NCBI RefSeq assembly: GCF_005870025.1
Contig: NZ_VATA01000007.1
Coordinates: forward strand, 1 to 64,000
Reading direction: 5' to 3'
Length of the DNA: 64,000 nucleotides
Source: Poseidonocella sp. HB161398
GTDB taxonomy: Bacteria > Pseudomonadota > Alphaproteobacteria > Rhodobacterales > Rhodobacteraceae
Positions 51,521-63,641 of this stretch are shown one piece after another (the first letter of the stretch is position 1; each line of letters begins with the position of its first letter). A program made the position numbers and the translations under genes. The notes under the pieces are model-generated. The model did no database searches. It had not been told where the DNA came from and was given only the letters and a program-made list of their open reading frames with translations.

Positions 51521-52774
51521 ATGACGCGCTTCAACGCATTCAACCTGGTGAAGAACGCCCTCGGCGGCCACAAGGCCTGGACCGAGCAATGGCCTGAATC
51601 GCAGCCCAAGGCCGAGTACGACGTGGTCATCGTCGGCGCCGGCGGGCACGGTCTGGGCGCGGCCTACTACCTGGCCAAGGAACACGGCATCACCAATATC
51701 GCGGTGATCGACAAGGGCTGGCTCGGTGGCGGCAATACCGGCCGCAACACCACGATCATCCGCTCGAACTACCTCTATGACGAGAGCGCGCGGCTCTTCG
51801 ACCATTCCGTCGACCTGTGGCAGGGGCTCAGCCAGGAGCTGAACTACAACGTCATGTACTCGAACCGCGGCTGCCTGATGCTGGCGCATAACGTGCATGA
51901 CGTGCAGAGCTTCAAGCGGCACATCCACGCCAACCGCCTGAACGGCGTCGACAACCGCTGGCTCACGCCGGAGGAGTGCAAGGAATACTGCCCGCCGATC
52001 AACATCGCCAAGGATGCGCGCTATCCGGTGATGGGCGGCGCGCTGCAGGAACGTGCGGGCACCGCGCGCCATGACGCGGTGGCCTGGGGCTATGCCCGCG
52101 GCGCGGCAGAGCGCGGCGTCGACATCATCCAGAACTGCGCGGTCAACGCGATCCGCCGCAATCCCGACGGCTCGGTCGCGGGCGTCGACACCGCCAAGGG
52201 CTTCATCAAGGCCAAGAAGGTCGCGGTCTCGGCCTCGGGGCACAACAGCATGGTCATGGCGACCGCGGGCGTCCGGCTGCCGCTGGAGTCCATGCCGCTG
52301 CAGGCGCTGGTCTCCGAGCCGGTCAAGCCGATCTTCCCCTGCGTCGTGATGTCGAACGCTGTCCATGCCTACTGCTCGCAGTCCGACAAGGGCGAGCTGG
52401 TGATCGGTTCGGGCACGGACCAGTACGTGTCCTACTCGCAGCGCGGCGGCCTGCCGCTGATCGAGCACACGATCGCGGCGATCTCCGAGGTCTTCCCGAT
52501 CTTCAACCGCATGCGCATGCTGCGCAAATGGGGCGGGATCACCGACAACACCCCGGACCGCTCGCCGATCATCGGCAAGACCCCGGTCCAGAACCTCTAT
52601 GTCAACTGCGGCTGGGGCACTGGCGGGTTCAAGGCGACGCCGGGCTCGGCGCATGTCTTCGCCTACACCATCGCCAAGGACGAGCCGCACCCGATCAACG
52701 CCCCCTTCACGCTCGATCGCTTCCGCACCGGCCGCCTGATCGACGAAGCCGCCGCCGCCGCCGTCGCGCACTGA
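51521..52774 (+). CDS. soxB: Sarcosine oxidase beta subunit
   Basis: A 417-residue flavoprotein subunit of heterotetrameric sarcosine oxidase. KAEYDVVIVGAGGHGLGAAYYLAKEHGITNIAVIDKGWLGGGNTGRNTTIIRSNY (residues about 30-85) binds FAD and contains the strongly conserved GNTGRNTTIIRSNYL segment; GKTPVQNLYVNCGWGTGGFKATPGS is the C-terminal substrate motif. It oxidises sarcosine to glycine with tetrahydrofolate. Start at 51521 follows AGAAGG. Part of soxBDAG, 10 bp before soxD. Confidence 0.95.
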   Translation: MTRFNAFNLVKNALGGHKAWTEQWPESQPKAEYDVVIVGAGGHGLGAAYYLAKEHGITNIAVIDKGWLGGGNTGRNTTIIRSNYLYDESARLFDHSVDLWQGLSQELNYNVMYSNRGCLMLAHNVHDVQSFKRHIHANRLNGVDNRWLTPEECKEYCPPINIAKDARYPVMGGALQERAGTARHDAVAWGYARGAAERGVDIIQNCAVNAIRRNPDGSVAGVDTAKGFIKAKKVAVSASGHNSMVMATAGVRLPLESMPLQALVSEPVKPIFPCVVMSNAVHAYCSQSDKGELVIGSGTDQYVSYSQRGGLPLIEHTIAAISEVFPIFNRMRMLRKWGGITDNTPDRSPIIGKTPVQNLYVNCGWGTGGFKATPGSAHVFAYTIAKDEPHPINAPFTLDRFRTGRLIDEAAAAAVAH

Positions 52775-52784
52775 GGACTACGAC

Positions 52785-53087
52785 ATGCTGCTGATCCACT
52801 GCCCCTATTGCGACGAGACCCTGCCCGAGGTCGAGTTCACCTATGCCGGCGAGGCGCATATCGCCCGCCCGGAAAACCCCTCGGCCGTGTCCGACGAGGA
52901 GTGGGAAGCCTTCCTGTTCCTGCGCGAGAACGTGAAGGGCAACCATTACGAGCGCTGGCGCCATGCCCATGGCTGCGGCCGGTTCTTCAACGCGGTGCGC
53001 AACACGATCACCGACAAGTTCCTCACCACCTACGAGGCGGGCGCTCCGCGTCCCGCGCTGGAAACCCTGACGGAGAACGGCAAATGA
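52785..53087 (+). CDS. soxD: Sarcosine oxidase delta subunit
   Basis: A 100-residue zinc-binding subunit: Cys6 and Cys9 (HCPYCDE) with His60 and Cys64 (HAHGCGRFF) as the zinc ligands. EWEAFLFLRENVKGNHYERWRH is standard. Overlaps soxA by 4 bp. Confidence 0.95.
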   Translation: MLLIHCPYCDETLPEVEFTYAGEAHIARPENPSAVSDEEWEAFLFLRENVKGNHYERWRHAHGCGRFFNAVRNTITDKFLTTYEAGAPRPALETLTENGK

Positions 53088-56074
53088 GCCAGTACCGCGT
53101 TCCCGGCAAAGGCCGCGTCGACACCTCGCGCGCGGTGAGCTTCACCTTCGACGGCAAGCGCTTCAAGGGCGCCAAGGGCGATACCGTGGCCTCCGCGCTG
53201 CTCGCCAACGGCGTCCACCTGATGGGCCGGTCGTTCAAGTACCACCGCCCGCGCGGCCCGGTTGCGGCCGGCTCCGAAGAGCCCAACGCGCTGATCGGCA
53301 CCCGCCGCGGCGAGGGCCGGTTCGAGCCGAACACCCGCGCCACCGTTCAGGAGATCTGGGAGGGGCTGACCACCAATTCCCAGAACAAGTACCCGAGCCT
53401 GAAATTCGACATCGGCGCGGTCAATGACGCCGCCTACATGCTGTTCTCGGCCGGGTTCTACTACAAGACCTTCATGTGGCCGCGCAGCTTCTGGGACAAG
53501 GTCTACGAGCCCTTCATCCGTGCCGCCGCGGGCCTGGGCGTCAGCCCGACCGAGGAGGATCCGGACACCTATGCCTCGCGCAACGCGCATTGCGACGTGC
53601 TGGTCGTCGGCGCCGGCCCGGCCGGGCTGGCTGCCGCCCGCGCGGCGGCCGTCGAGGGGCTGAAGGTCGTCCTGGTCGACGAGAACCCCGAAGCCGGCGG
53701 CGCGCTGCTGTCCGAGCCGCAGGCCGTGATCGACGGCAAGCCGGCCTGGGACTGGCTGGCGGCCGAGCTGGCCGCGCTGAAGGCCGCGGGCGTCAAGATC
53801 ATGACCCGCACCACGGCGATCGCCTACTACCACCAGAACCTGATCGGCCTGGTCGAGAAGCTGACCGACCATCTGGAGACCCTGCCCGAGAACACCCCGC
53901 GCGAACGCCTGTGGCGCGTCCGCGCCAAGCAGGTCGTGCTTGCCCAGGGCGCGCTTGAAAAGCCGCTGGTCTTCCACGGCAACGACCGTCCCGGCGTGAT
54001 GCTGGCGGGCTCCGCCCAGACCTACCTGAACCGCTACGGCGTCCTCGTCGGCAAGCGCCCGGCCGTCGTCACCTCGCATGACAGCGCCTGGTACGCCGCC
54101 TTCGACCTCGCCGATGCGGGGGCCAAGGTGCAGGCCATCGTCGACACCCGCGGCGACATCCGCGCGGAGCTCGTCGAGGGCGCCAAGTCGCGCGGCATCC
54201 GCGTGCTCAAGGGCTATACGGCGACCGGCACCAAGGGCCGGCTGCGGGTGAAATCCGTCCGCGTGAACCCGATGCAGTCGGGCCAGGTCGGCGCCGCCGA
54301 GGAAATCGCCTGCGACGCGCTTCTGATGTCGGGCGGCTGGACGCCGTCGCTGCATCTCTTCTCGCATACCCAGGGCAAGCTGGCCTGGGACGACGACCGC
54401 ACCACCTTCCTGCCGGCCTACACGCCGGAGGACTGCGTGATCGCGGGCGCGGGCCGCGGCCTCTGGGGCATCGCCGCCGCGCTTGCGGACGGGGCCGAGA
54501 AGGGCCAGGAGGTCGCCGCCGCGCTCGGCCAGTCGGCCGTGGCAGGAGTTCCGGCCGTCAAGAACGACCGCACCGGCACCGGCGCGACCCACAAGGAGCT
54601 GCCGACCGACCTGTCTCCGGGCAAGGCCAAGGCCTTCGTCGACTACCAGAACGACGTGACCGCCAAGGACCTGCGCCTGGCCGTGCGCGAGGGCATGAAG
54701 TCGATCGAGCACGTCAAGCGCTACACCACCAACGGCATGGCGACCGACCAGGGCAAGATGTCGAACATCAACGGCCTGAACATTGCCGCCGACGCGCTGG
54801 GGCGCAAGCAGCCGCAGGTCGGCCTGACGACCTTCCGCCCGCCCTACACGCCCACCACCTTCGGCGCCTTCGCGGGCTATCACCGCGGCGGCCATTTCGA
54901 GGCGCTGCGCAAGACCCATATCGATAGCTGGGCCGCGGAAAACGGCGCGGTCTTCGAGCCGGTCAGCCAGTGGCGCCGCGCCTGGTACTTCCCGAAGGCG
55001 GGCGAGAGCATGGACCAGGCCGTGGCGCGCGAATGCGCCGCGACCCGCGGCTCGGTCGGCATCTTCGACGCCTCCACGCTGGGCAAGATCGAGGTCGTGG
55101 GCCCGGATGCGGTCGAGTTCATGAACCGCATGTACACCAACCCCTGGACCAAGCTCGGCATCGGCCGCTGCCGCTACGGGCTGCTGCTGGGCGATGACGG
55201 CTATATCCGCGACGACGGCGTGATCGGCCGGCTCGGCCAGGACCGCTTCCACGTCACCACCACCACCGGCGGCGCGCCGCGCGTGCTGGCGATGATGGAG
55301 GACTACCTGCAGACCGAATGGCCCGACCTGGATGTCTGGCTGACCTCGACGACCGAGCAGTGGTCGACCGTCGCGCTGAACGGCCCGGATGCCGCCAAGC
55401 TGCTGGCGCCGCTGGTCGAGGGCGTGGAGCTGACCGAGGAGGCCTTCCCGCACATGTCCTGCGTGGAATGCACCGTGGCGGGCATGCCCGCGCGCCTCTT
55501 CCGCGTCAGCTTCACCGGCGAGATTGGCTTCGAGGTCAACGTCCCCGCTCCGATGGGCCGCAAGCTCTGGGAGACGCTGTGGGAGGCGGGCCGGCAATAC
55601 GGCATCACCGCCTACGGCACCGAGACCATGCACGTGCTGCGCGCCGAGAAGGGCTTCATCATCGTCGGCCAGGACACGGACGGCACGGTCACGCCGCAGG
55701 ACTGCGGGATGGGCTGGGCGATCGGCAAGGCCAAGCCCGACTTCGTCGGCAAGCGCGGCCTGGCGCGTCCGGACCTGGTGGCCGAGGGCCGCAAGCAGCT
55801 CGTCGGGCTCCTGACCGAGGACGGCTCCAAGCTGGAAGAGGGCGCGCAGATCGTCTTCGACCCGGCCCAGCCGGTGCCGATGACCATGGTCGGCCACGTG
55901 ACGTCCTCCTACGACACCGGCACCACCGGCAAGCCGATCGCGCTGGCGCTGGTCGAGGGCGGGCATGACCGGATGGGGCAGACCGTCCACATCCCGATGC
56001 CCGACCGCACCATCGCCGCCACGATCACCGGGACCGTGTTCTACGATCCCGAGAACGCCAAGCTGAAGATCTGA
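53084..56074 (+). CDS. soxA: Sarcosine oxidase alpha subunit
   Basis: A 996-residue subunit. N-terminal ferredoxin-like half-domain (VSFTFDGKRFKGAKGDTVASALLANGVHLMGRSFKYHRPRG), NAD-binding Rossmann fold DVLVVGAGPAGLAAARAAAVEGLKVVLVDENPEAGG near residue 175, and a C-terminal aminomethyltransferase (GcvT-like) half from about residue 600 that binds tetrahydrofolate and releases methylene-THF. FMN sits between alpha and beta. The methylene-THF produced here is consumed by the downstream glyA product. Confidence 0.95.
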   Translation: MSQYRVPGKGRVDTSRAVSFTFDGKRFKGAKGDTVASALLANGVHLMGRSFKYHRPRGPVAAGSEEPNALIGTRRGEGRFEPNTRATVQEIWEGLTTNSQNKYPSLKFDIGAVNDAAYMLFSAGFYYKTFMWPRSFWDKVYEPFIRAAAGLGVSPTEEDPDTYASRNAHCDVLVVGAGPAGLAAARAAAVEGLKVVLVDENPEAGGALLSEPQAVIDGKPAWDWLAAELAALKAAGVKIMTRTTAIAYYHQNLIGLVEKLTDHLETLPENTPRERLWRVRAKQVVLAQGALEKPLVFHGNDRPGVMLAGSAQTYLNRYGVLVGKRPAVVTSHDSAWYAAFDLADAGAKVQAIVDTRGDIRAELVEGAKSRGIRVLKGYTATGTKGRLRVKSVRVNPMQSGQVGAAEEIACDALLMSGGWTPSLHLFSHTQGKLAWDDDRTTFLPAYTPEDCVIAGAGRGLWGIAAALADGAEKGQEVAAALGQSAVAGVPAVKNDRTGTGATHKELPTDLSPGKAKAFVDYQNDVTAKDLRLAVREGMKSIEHVKRYTTNGMATDQGKMSNINGLNIAADALGRKQPQVGLTTFRPPYTPTTFGAFAGYHRGGHFEALRKTHIDSWAAENGAVFEPVSQWRRAWYFPKAGESMDQAVARECAATRGSVGIFDASTLGKIEVVGPDAVEFMNRMYTNPWTKLGIGRCRYGLLLGDDGYIRDDGVIGRLGQDRFHVTTTTGGAPRVLAMMEDYLQTEWPDLDVWLTSTTEQWSTVALNGPDAAKLLAPLVEGVELTEEAFPHMSCVECTVAGMPARLFRVSFTGEIGFEVNVPAPMGRKLWETLWEAGRQYGITAYGTETMHVLRAEKGFIIVGQDTDGTVTPQDCGMGWAIGKAKPDFVGKRGLARPDLVAEGRKQLVGLLTEDGSKLEEGAQIVFDPAQPVPMTMVGHVTSSYDTGTTGKPIALALVEGGHDRMGQTVHIPMPDRTIAATITGTVFYDPENAKLKI

Positions 56075-56090
56075 GCCGGAGGCAAGACCG

Positions 56091-56645
56091 ATGACTGCAC
56101 ATGCCAATATCCTGACCCCCGGCACGCTGGCAGACACTGCCGCCGCCCGGGTCACTGTCACCGCAGCGCCGGGCCGCCTGTCGCTGCGCGCCCGCGGCGA
56201 CCTCTCGGCGCTGGAAACGGCGCTGGGGGTGACCCTGCCGGCCAAGATCGGCAGCCGCGCCCAGGCCAACGGGATCGAGGCGCTCTGCCTCGGCCCGGAC
56301 GAATGGGTGCTCTTGACCGCGCCGGAGAACGTCGCCGCGGTCGAGGCCGCCGGGGCCGCCGCCTACGAAGCGCATCCCCACAGCCTCGTCGACATCTCGG
56401 GGCGCGAGACCACCGTCGCCATCGACGGGCCGCGCGCTGTCGATCTGCTGACCCTGGGCCTGGCCCGGGACCCCGAGACCGTCGCCGCAGGCGAGGGCCG
56501 CCGCACGTTCTTCGACGGGCAGACGGTGATCCTGTGGCGCGATGCCGAGAGCAAGTTCCGCATCGACATGTGGCACAGCTTCGCCCCGCATCTGCTGGGC
56601 CTACTTGAAACCGGTTGCCGGGAACTGGCCGCCGAGACCCTCTGA
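56091..56645 (+). CDS. soxG: Sarcosine oxidase gamma subunit
   Basis: A 184-residue subunit with a GcvT-like fold: [94 protein letters not shown]. It completes the four-subunit oxidase. 16 bp after soxA. Confidence 0.93.
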   Translation: MTAHANILTPGTLADTAAARVTVTAAPGRLSLRARGDLSALETALGVTLPAKIGSRAQANGIEALCLGPDEWVLLTAPENVAAVEAAGAAAYEAHPHSLVDISGRETTVAIDGPRAVDLLTLGLARDPETVAAGEGRRTFFDGQTVILWRDAESKFRIDMWHSFAPHLLGLLETGCRELAAETL

Positions 56646-56662
56646 CCCCTACGGAGTCCGAC

Positions 56663-57931
56663 ATGTACGACCAACTTCCCGCCGCGGCGATCTCCGATTC
56701 CGCGATTGCAGAAGCTGTGGCCGAAGAGCTCCAGCGCCAGAAGACCCAGATCGAGCTGATCGCCTCGGAAAACATCGTCTCTGCCGATGTGATGGCGGCC
56801 CAGGGCTCGGTGCTGACCAACAAGTATGCCGAGGGCTATCCCGGCAAGCGCTACTATGGCGGCTGCGAGTATGTCGACAAGGTCGAGGCGATCGCCATCG
56901 ACCGGCTCAAGGAGCTCTTTGGCGCCGGTTTCGCCAACGTCCAGCCGCATTCCGGCGCGCAGGCCAACCAGGCGGTGTTCCTCGGGCTGCTGCAGCCCGG
57001 CGACCGGATCATGGGCATGTCGCTCGCCCATGGCGGCCACCTGACCCACGGCTCGCCCGTGACCATGTCGGGCAAGTGGTTCGACGTGGTCTCCTACGAG
57101 GTCGACCCGGTCACCCACCTGATCGACATGGAGAAGGTGCGCGAGAAGGCGCTGGAAACGAAGCCCAAGCTGATCGTCGCGGGCGCCTCGGCCTATCCGC
57201 GGGTCATCGACTTCGCCGGCTTCCGCAAGATCGCGGACGAGGTCGGCGCCTATCTGATGGTCGACATGGCCCACTATGCGGGGCTGATCGCGGGCGGCAA
57301 GTACCCCAACCCGGTGCCGCACGCCCATGTCACCACCTCGACCACGCACAAGACCCTGCGCGGTCCGCGCGGCGGCGTGATCCTGACCAATGACGAGGCG
57401 CTGGCCAAGAAGATCAACTCCGCCGTCTTCCCGGGGAACCAGGGCGGGCCGCTGATGCACGTGATCGCCGCCAAGGCCGTGGCCTTCGGCGAGGCGCTGC
57501 AGCCCTCCTTCGCGGAGTATGCAGGCCAGGTGATCGAGAATGCCCGCGCGCTGGCCGACGTGCTGCGCGTCGGCGGGCTCGGCATCGTCTCGGGCGGCAC
57601 CGACAGCCACATGGTGCTGGTCGACCTGCAGCCGAAGAGCGTCACCGGAAAGGCCGCCGAGATCGCGCTGGAGCGGGCGGGCCTGACCTGCAACAAGAAC
57701 GCGATCCCGAACGACCCGGAAAAGCCCTTCGTCACCTCGGGCATCCGGCTGGGCACCTCCGCCGGGACCACCCGCGGCTTCGGCGAGGCCGAGTTCGAGC
57801 AGATCGGCTCGCTGATCCTCAAGGTGATCGACGCGCTCTCCGACAATCCCGAGGGCAGCCCGGAGGTCGAGGCCGCGGTCCGCGCCGAGGTCGAGGCGCT
57901 CTGCGCCGCCTTCCCGATCTACGGCGGCTGA
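56663..57931 (+). CDS. glyA: Serine hydroxymethyltransferase
   Basis: A 422-residue PLP enzyme that joins glycine and methylene-THF to make serine. PLP Lys230 in [53 protein letters not shown] near residue 30 is the folate/PLP region. Start at 56663 (MYDQLPAA) after ACGGAGTCCG. Its place right after soxBDAG makes it the catabolic copy, using both products of sarcosine oxidation. It may be a paralogue of a housekeeping glyA elsewhere. Confidence 0.96.
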   Translation: MYDQLPAAAISDSAIAEAVAEELQRQKTQIELIASENIVSADVMAAQGSVLTNKYAEGYPGKRYYGGCEYVDKVEAIAIDRLKELFGAGFANVQPHSGAQANQAVFLGLLQPGDRIMGMSLAHGGHLTHGSPVTMSGKWFDVVSYEVDPVTHLIDMEKVREKALETKPKLIVAGASAYPRVIDFAGFRKIADEVGAYLMVDMAHYAGLIAGGKYPNPVPHAHVTTSTTHKTLRGPRGGVILTNDEALAKKINSAVFPGNQGGPLMHVIAAKAVAFGEALQPSFAEYAGQVIENARALADVLRVGGLGIVSGGTDSHMVLVDLQPKSVTGKAAEIALERAGLTCNKNAIPNDPEKPFVTSGIRLGTSAGTTRGFGEAEFEQIGSLILKVIDALSDNPEGSPEVEAAVRAEVEALCAAFPIYGG

Positions 57932-57934
57932 GCC

Positions 57935-59344
57935 TTGTTCCTCTCGGTCTTCGACATCTTCAAGATCGGCATCGGCCCCTCCTCGTCGCATACGATGGGG
58001 CCGATGGTGGCCGCCGCGCGGTTCCTCGACGATCTCCGCGGCGGGGTGGAGAAGATCCCCGGCTCGGGCGAGCTCCACGCGCTGAAAGCCACGCTCTACG
58101 GCTCCCTTGCCTTCACCGGCAAGGGGCATGCCACCGACCGGGCCGTCATCCTCGGGCTGGCGGGCTGCCGTCCCGAGACGCTGGACCCCGACGCGGCCGA
58201 GGGCATCGAGGCGGCGATCCGCGAAGCGCGCGAGATCCGCGCCGAGGGCCTGCCGCCTCTGGCCTTCGATCCCGGAACGGACCTGGTCTTCGACTACGGC
58301 CCGGCGCTGCCGGGGCATGCCAACGGCCTGGTGCTCGAGGCTTTCGACCGGCTGGGCAATCCCTGGCACCGGCAGGTCTACTACTCGGTCGGCGGCGGCT
58401 TCGTGCTGACCGAGGCCGAGCTGGCCCAGCAGCAGGCGGGCCCGCAGGATCTGCACGAGGAGAAGGCCGCCCATGCCTTCCCGCATCCCTTCGGCTCCGC
58501 TGCCGAGATGCTGGAGATGGGCCGCCGCTCGGGCCGGAGCATCGCCCAGATGAAGCGCGCCAACGAGACGGTGACGCTAGGGCAGGGGCTCGACGCCGAG
58601 ATCGACCGGATCTGGGACGCGATGGATGCCTGCATCGAGCGCGGCCTGACCCAGGAGGGGATCCTGCCGGGCGGGCTGAAGGTGCGGCGCCGCGCCAAGG
58701 GCATCCACGCCAAGCTCGAGGGCGAACGCGGGCTCAACCTGGCGCAGCCGCATCAGGCGAATGACTGGATGTCGGTCTATGCCATGGCGGTGAACGAGGA
58801 GAACGCGGCCGGCGGCAAGGTCGTCACCGCGCCGACGAATGGCGCGGCCGGCGTGATCCCGGCGGTCGGGCGCTACTATCTCGACCATTGCGTCGGCGCC
58901 ACCCGCGAGGGGCTGCGCGACTACATCCTGGTGGCCGCGGCGATCGGCGGGCTGATCAAGCACAATGCCTCGATCTCCGGCGCCGAGGTCGGCTGCCAGG
59001 GCGAGGTGGGCTCCGCCGCCGCCATGGCCGCGGCCGGGCTCTGCGCGGCGCTCGGCGGCAGCAACGAGCAAATCGAGAATGCCGCGGAGATCGCGCTCGA
59101 GCACCATCTCGGCATGACCTGCGATCCGGCCGCGGGGCTGGTCCAGGTGCCCTGCATCGAACGCAACGCGCTCGGCGCGATCAAGGCGGTCTCCGCGGCG
59201 TCGCTGGCGCTCAGGGGCGACGGCGAGCATTTCATGCCGCTCGACAACTGCGTCCGGGTGATGCTCGAGACCGGCCGCGACATGAGCGAGAAGTACAAGG
59301 AAACCTCGCAGGGCGGCATCGCGGTCAACCTGCCCGAATGCTGA
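57935..59344 (+). CDS. sdaA: L-serine ammonia-lyase (iron-sulfur type)
   Basis: A 469-residue serine dehydratase making pyruvate and ammonia. N-terminal beta domain starts [23 protein letters not shown]; the alpha domain has the P-loop-like serine site [13 protein letters not shown] and the 4Fe-4S cysteines in [20 protein letters not shown] and [19 protein letters not shown]. The start is TTG at 57935, 3 bp after the glyA stop. It closes the route glycine betaine to pyruvate. A hairpin with a T-rich tail follows at 59377. Confidence 0.95.
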   Translation: MFLSVFDIFKIGIGPSSSHTMGPMVAAARFLDDLRGGVEKIPGSGELHALKATLYGSLAFTGKGHATDRAVILGLAGCRPETLDPDAAEGIEAAIREAREIRAEGLPPLAFDPGTDLVFDYGPALPGHANGLVLEAFDRLGNPWHRQVYYSVGGGFVLTEAELAQQQAGPQDLHEEKAAHAFPHPFGSAAEMLEMGRRSGRSIAQMKRANETVTLGQGLDAEIDRIWDAMDACIERGLTQEGILPGGLKVRRRAKGIHAKLEGERGLNLAQPHQANDWMSVYAMAVNEENAAGGKVVTAPTNGAAGVIPAVGRYYLDHCVGATREGLRDYILVAAAIGGLIKHNASISGAEVGCQGEVGSAAAMAAAGLCAALGGSNEQIENAAEIALEHHLGMTCDPAAGLVQVPCIERNALGAIKAVSAASLALRGDGEHFMPLDNCVRVMLETGRDMSEKYKETSQGGIAVNLPEC

Positions 59345-59925
59345 GCGCCGCGCGCGCCGCAGCCTGACACCTCCCGCCCGGCGCCGCCCTCCGCAGCGCC
59401 GGGTTCTTTCCGTCCGGGTGATGGCTGTGCGCTGAAAACGGAGGAGGCCGCGCCCGCGCTGCCGTCCATGGAAAGGGCCGGAGGCCCGGTCCGGTTGTCC
59501 CCGGCAGAGGCGTGCTTCTGGTGCCGCTCGGAGGAGGGCGCACCATGTCTTTCCCGGTTGGCAGGAGAACCGGCATGCCTGCGGGGGGAAGTGCAGGTCC
59601 CGGACATGGCGCGGAAGGACCGGAAGCTGGCCCGCGTCCATCGCGCGGCACCTGTCAGCCCCGTCCCGCAGCCATCACGGCGAGCCGGCCGGACGGGCCG
59701 GAAAGAAGCGCCGACGGTCGTGTGGCACGCTGTTCTGCAGGTCCGCCGGTCCGGTTCTGCAACCGTCCCGGGCCCCGGACGCCGCCGCTTGCTGCCGCGC
59801 GGAGGCAGCCGGAAAGGGAACAGCCGCGCCCGGTGCTCCCGGTGGCGCGGCTGACCATAGGTCACTTTAATGTCAGTCACCCTGCAGCGGGTGCCCTCCG
59901 GTCCCTGGACGGCACCCGGGAGGGA
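59345..59925. other. Gene-free gap between sdaA and gbcB
   Basis: Apart from the terminator at 59377-59410, I see no supportable gene. Short open frames here have Arg/Pro-rich translations, no family motif and no good ribosome binding site. A hairpin GGGTGCC / GGCACCC (59889-59917) lies just past the gbcB stop on the minus strand and may help end that transcript. Confidence 0.5.
59377..59410 (+). terminator. Terminator after sdaA
   Basis: A perfect 8-bp stem CCCGGCGC / GCGCCGGG (59377-59384 with 59396-59403), 11-nt loop, then TTCTTTC. It stands 33 bp after the sdaA stop, fitting an intrinsic terminator of the soxBDAG-glyA-sdaA operon. Confidence 0.7.
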
Positions 59926-61008
59926 TCAGATTTCCACCGTGACCTTGCCCATCGGATGCGAGCAGCAGGCGAGGATGTAGCCTTCCTCGATCTCCTCCTC
60001 GGTGATGCCGCCGTTATGGACCATGTGGACATGGCCCTCGGTCTTCATCACCTTGCAGGTGCCGCAGACGCCGAAGGTGCAGCCCGAGGGGATGTTCAGC
60101 CCGGCGGCGCGCGCCGCGGCCAGTACCGTCTCGGTCTGGGGCACCGACTGGGTGACGCCCGAGATGTCGAAGGTGATCTCCGCCATCTGGTCCTCTTCGG
60201 GCCGCTCGTCTTCCGGCGTCGGCGCCTCGATCAGCCCGGCAACCGTGCTCTGCGGCGCCTGGAAGCTCTCCTGGTGGTAGTGCTCCATGTCGAAGCCGAG
60301 ACCCGCCAGCGCCTCGCGCACGGCCTGCATGAAGGGCTCGGGCCCGCAGCAGAACACTTCGCGCTCCAGGTAGTCGGGCGCCATCAGGCCCAGCATCAGC
60401 TGGTTGAAGCGGCCCTGGAAGCCGGTCCAGGGCTGGAACGGGTCATGCTCTTCGACGACCCATTTCAGCTCCAGCCCTTCGATCCGGGTGGCCATGTGCT
60501 CGAGCCGCCGCTTGAAGATGATCTCCGAGGGGCGCCGGGCGCAGTTGACGAAGACGATGTCGCAGTTGCGGCCGCGGTCGTAGATCTCGCCGGTCATCGA
60601 CATCATCGGGGTGATGCCGGAGCCCGCGGAGATGAAGAGGTGCTTTTTCGCCGGATGCGCGGCGGAGGTGAAGCGCCCGGCCGGGCCGGTCGCCTTCAGC
60701 ATCATGCCGGGACGCATGTTGTCGATGATCCAGCGCGTGCCGATCGAGCCCGGCTGCGCCTTGATGGTGATCGTCAGCGACAGGGGCCGCGAGGGCGGCG
60801 AGGAGATCGTGTAGGTGCGGTAGAGCGGCCCGCCCGGAACCGGCAGCTCCAGCGTGATGAACTGACCCGCCTCGAAGGCGAAGGGCCGTCCCGACGGCGC
60901 CTGGAAGCAGACCGTCACCACATCCGGCGACTCGGGCAGCACCGAGACGCATTCGATTTCCTCCTCGTCGGTCCAGGGACCGGCGGCTGCTGCATCTTTC
61001 TTTGCCAT
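59926..61008 (-). CDS. gbcB: Glycine betaine monooxygenase reductase (GbcB-like)
   Basis: A 360-residue oxygenase reductase with an FNR-type N-terminal half: FAFEAGQFITLELPVPGGPLYRTYTISSPPSRP (FAD), LFISAGSGITPMMSMTGEI and EREVFCCGPEPFMQAVREAL (NAD). The C-terminal plant-type ferredoxin is SGCTFGVCGTCKVMKTEGHVHM ... ILACC (from about residue 270). It passes electrons from NADH to the Rieske oxygenase encoded 9 bp upstream. Confidence 0.92.
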   Translation of the reverse strand: MAKKDAAAAGPWTDEEEIECVSVLPESPDVVTVCFQAPSGRPFAFEAGQFITLELPVPGGPLYRTYTISSPPSRPLSLTITIKAQPGSIGTRWIIDNMRPGMMLKATGPAGRFTSAAHPAKKHLFISAGSGITPMMSMTGEIYDRGRNCDIVFVNCARRPSEIIFKRRLEHMATRIEGLELKWVVEEHDPFQPWTGFQGRFNQLMLGLMAPDYLEREVFCCGPEPFMQAVREALAGLGFDMEHYHQESFQAPQSTVAGLIEAPTPEDERPEEDQMAEITFDISGVTQSVPQTETVLAAARAAGLNIPSGCTFGVCGTCKVMKTEGHVHMVHNGGITEEEIEEGYILACCSHPMGKVTVEI

Positions 61009-61017
61009 TGTCTGGAC

Positions 61018-62360
<1,343 letters not shown>

Positions 62361-62411
62361 ATACACCGGTGTCGCAGGAGCGGCATTCCCGGTCCGAAAA
62401 GCGACATCGCC

Positions 62412-63311
62412 GTGCCCAAGCCCTATGATCTGCCCTCTCTCGGCGACCTTGCCTGTTTCGAAGCAGCTGCCCGAAATTTGAGCTTCAAGCTGGCTGCCGC
62501 CGAGCTGAACGTCACTCCGGCGGCAGTCAGCCATAGAATCAAGGCACTGGAGCTGGATCTGGGCCAGTCCCTATTCACCCGGCAGTATCGCGGGGTGGAG
62601 CTGACCGAGGCCGGGGCGCTGCTTTTCGTGTCGCTCCAGCGCGGCTTCGAGACGATTTCCGACGGGGTCTCGCGGATCCGCTATCTCAACGACCAGACCG
62701 GGGTGACGATCGCGGCCACGACTGCCATGAGCGGACTTTGGCTGACACCGCGGCTTGCGGCCTTCTGGCGGGCGCATCCGGGCATCGCGATTTCGCAGAT
62801 GGTGCAGGATACGGGCGTGCCGGTGGGGCCCGCGGCGGGCTCGCCGGATCTGAGCATCCATTACGGTCGGCCCGAGCGCGAGGCCGACGAGACGCGGCAG
62901 CTTTTCCATGACCGCATCCTGGCGCTCGGCACGCCGCAATTCGCCGAGACCCATGGCATCACCGGCATCCCCGACCTGCTGCGGGCGCCGCTGATCCACA
63001 CGATCTCGGGCACCCATGCCTGGACCGACTGGCGCGAATGGTTCGAGACGCTGGGCTGGCCGCCGCCGCAGGGGCCGGGTTTCGCGCTGAACAACTACCT
63101 GATCTCGCTGCAGGCGGCGGAGGACCATGTCGGCGCGGTGCTGGGCTGGGAGGGGCTGCTGGGCAGCCACCTGCAGAGCGGGCGGCTGGTGCAGCTGGTG
63201 CCCGAGACGATGATCTCGCCCTGTCCGTTCTACCTGCGCATCCATGCCCATGCCTCGGCCAATGCCCGGCTCTTCGCCGACTGGCTGGTGGCGCCGGACA
63301 CGGAGGGCTAG
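62412..63311 (+). CDS. LysR family regulator (GcvA-like)
   Basis: A 299-residue regulator if translation begins at GTG 62412 (VPKPYDLPSLGDLACFEAAARNLSFKLAAAELNVTPAAVSHRIKALELDLGQSLFTRQYRGVELTEAG); the longer frame from 62310 would run through the operator and overlap the promoter, so the GTG start is preferred. The HTH and GVTIAATTAMSGLWLTPRLAAFWRAHPGI effector region are typical of the GcvA branch that controls amino acid and betaine genes. It is divergent from gbcA and probably activates it. Confidence 0.88.
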   Translation: MPKPYDLPSLGDLACFEAAARNLSFKLAAAELNVTPAAVSHRIKALELDLGQSLFTRQYRGVELTEAGALLFVSLQRGFETISDGVSRIRYLNDQTGVTIAATTAMSGLWLTPRLAAFWRAHPGIAISQMVQDTGVPVGPAAGSPDLSIHYGRPEREADETRQLFHDRILALGTPQFAETHGITGIPDLLRAPLIHTISGTHAWTDWREWFETLGWPPPQGPGFALNNYLISLQAAEDHVGAVLGWEGLLGSHLQSGRLVQLVPETMISPCPFYLRIHAHASANARLFADWLVAPDTEG

Positions 63312-63641
63312 GGCGCTGGCCACCCGGGCCCGACCCGGCTGCCGCTGCGCCCGGAGGCCCGGGGCCGGCCGGATCGGGCCCGCGCGCCACCCCGGCGGCA
63401 GTGCCGTTCGGGAAGCGCCGGGATCGGGTACCCGTCAGCGGCCGCGGCCTATCCGGAAGGATAGGAGCGCGATCCGTCTTGCCGTCGCAGCAACCCCTTT
63501 TCGGGCCTTCAAGGCAGGGGCGGTCCGGGGGTAGACAGGGGACAGTTCGATTGACCAAAGACTTTACGGACGCGGCGGGGCAGGTCTCCGCGGCACTCCG
63601 GACAGGATAGATTGCCGAAGCAGCGGGTGCATATTTCACGC

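Noticed and set aside
53030-56269. A 1079-codon open frame antisense to soxA
   Set aside because: Shadow of soxA; no recognisable domain, and soxA is intact with all expected motifs.
59468-59854. Possible 128-residue gene in the sdaA-gbcB gap
   Set aside because: Starts without a ribosome binding site, composition unlike the real genes, no motif.
59881-59925. Intrinsic terminator of gbcAB
   Set aside because: A 7-8-bp stem is present, but no T tract follows on the minus strand; kept only as a note in the gap entry.
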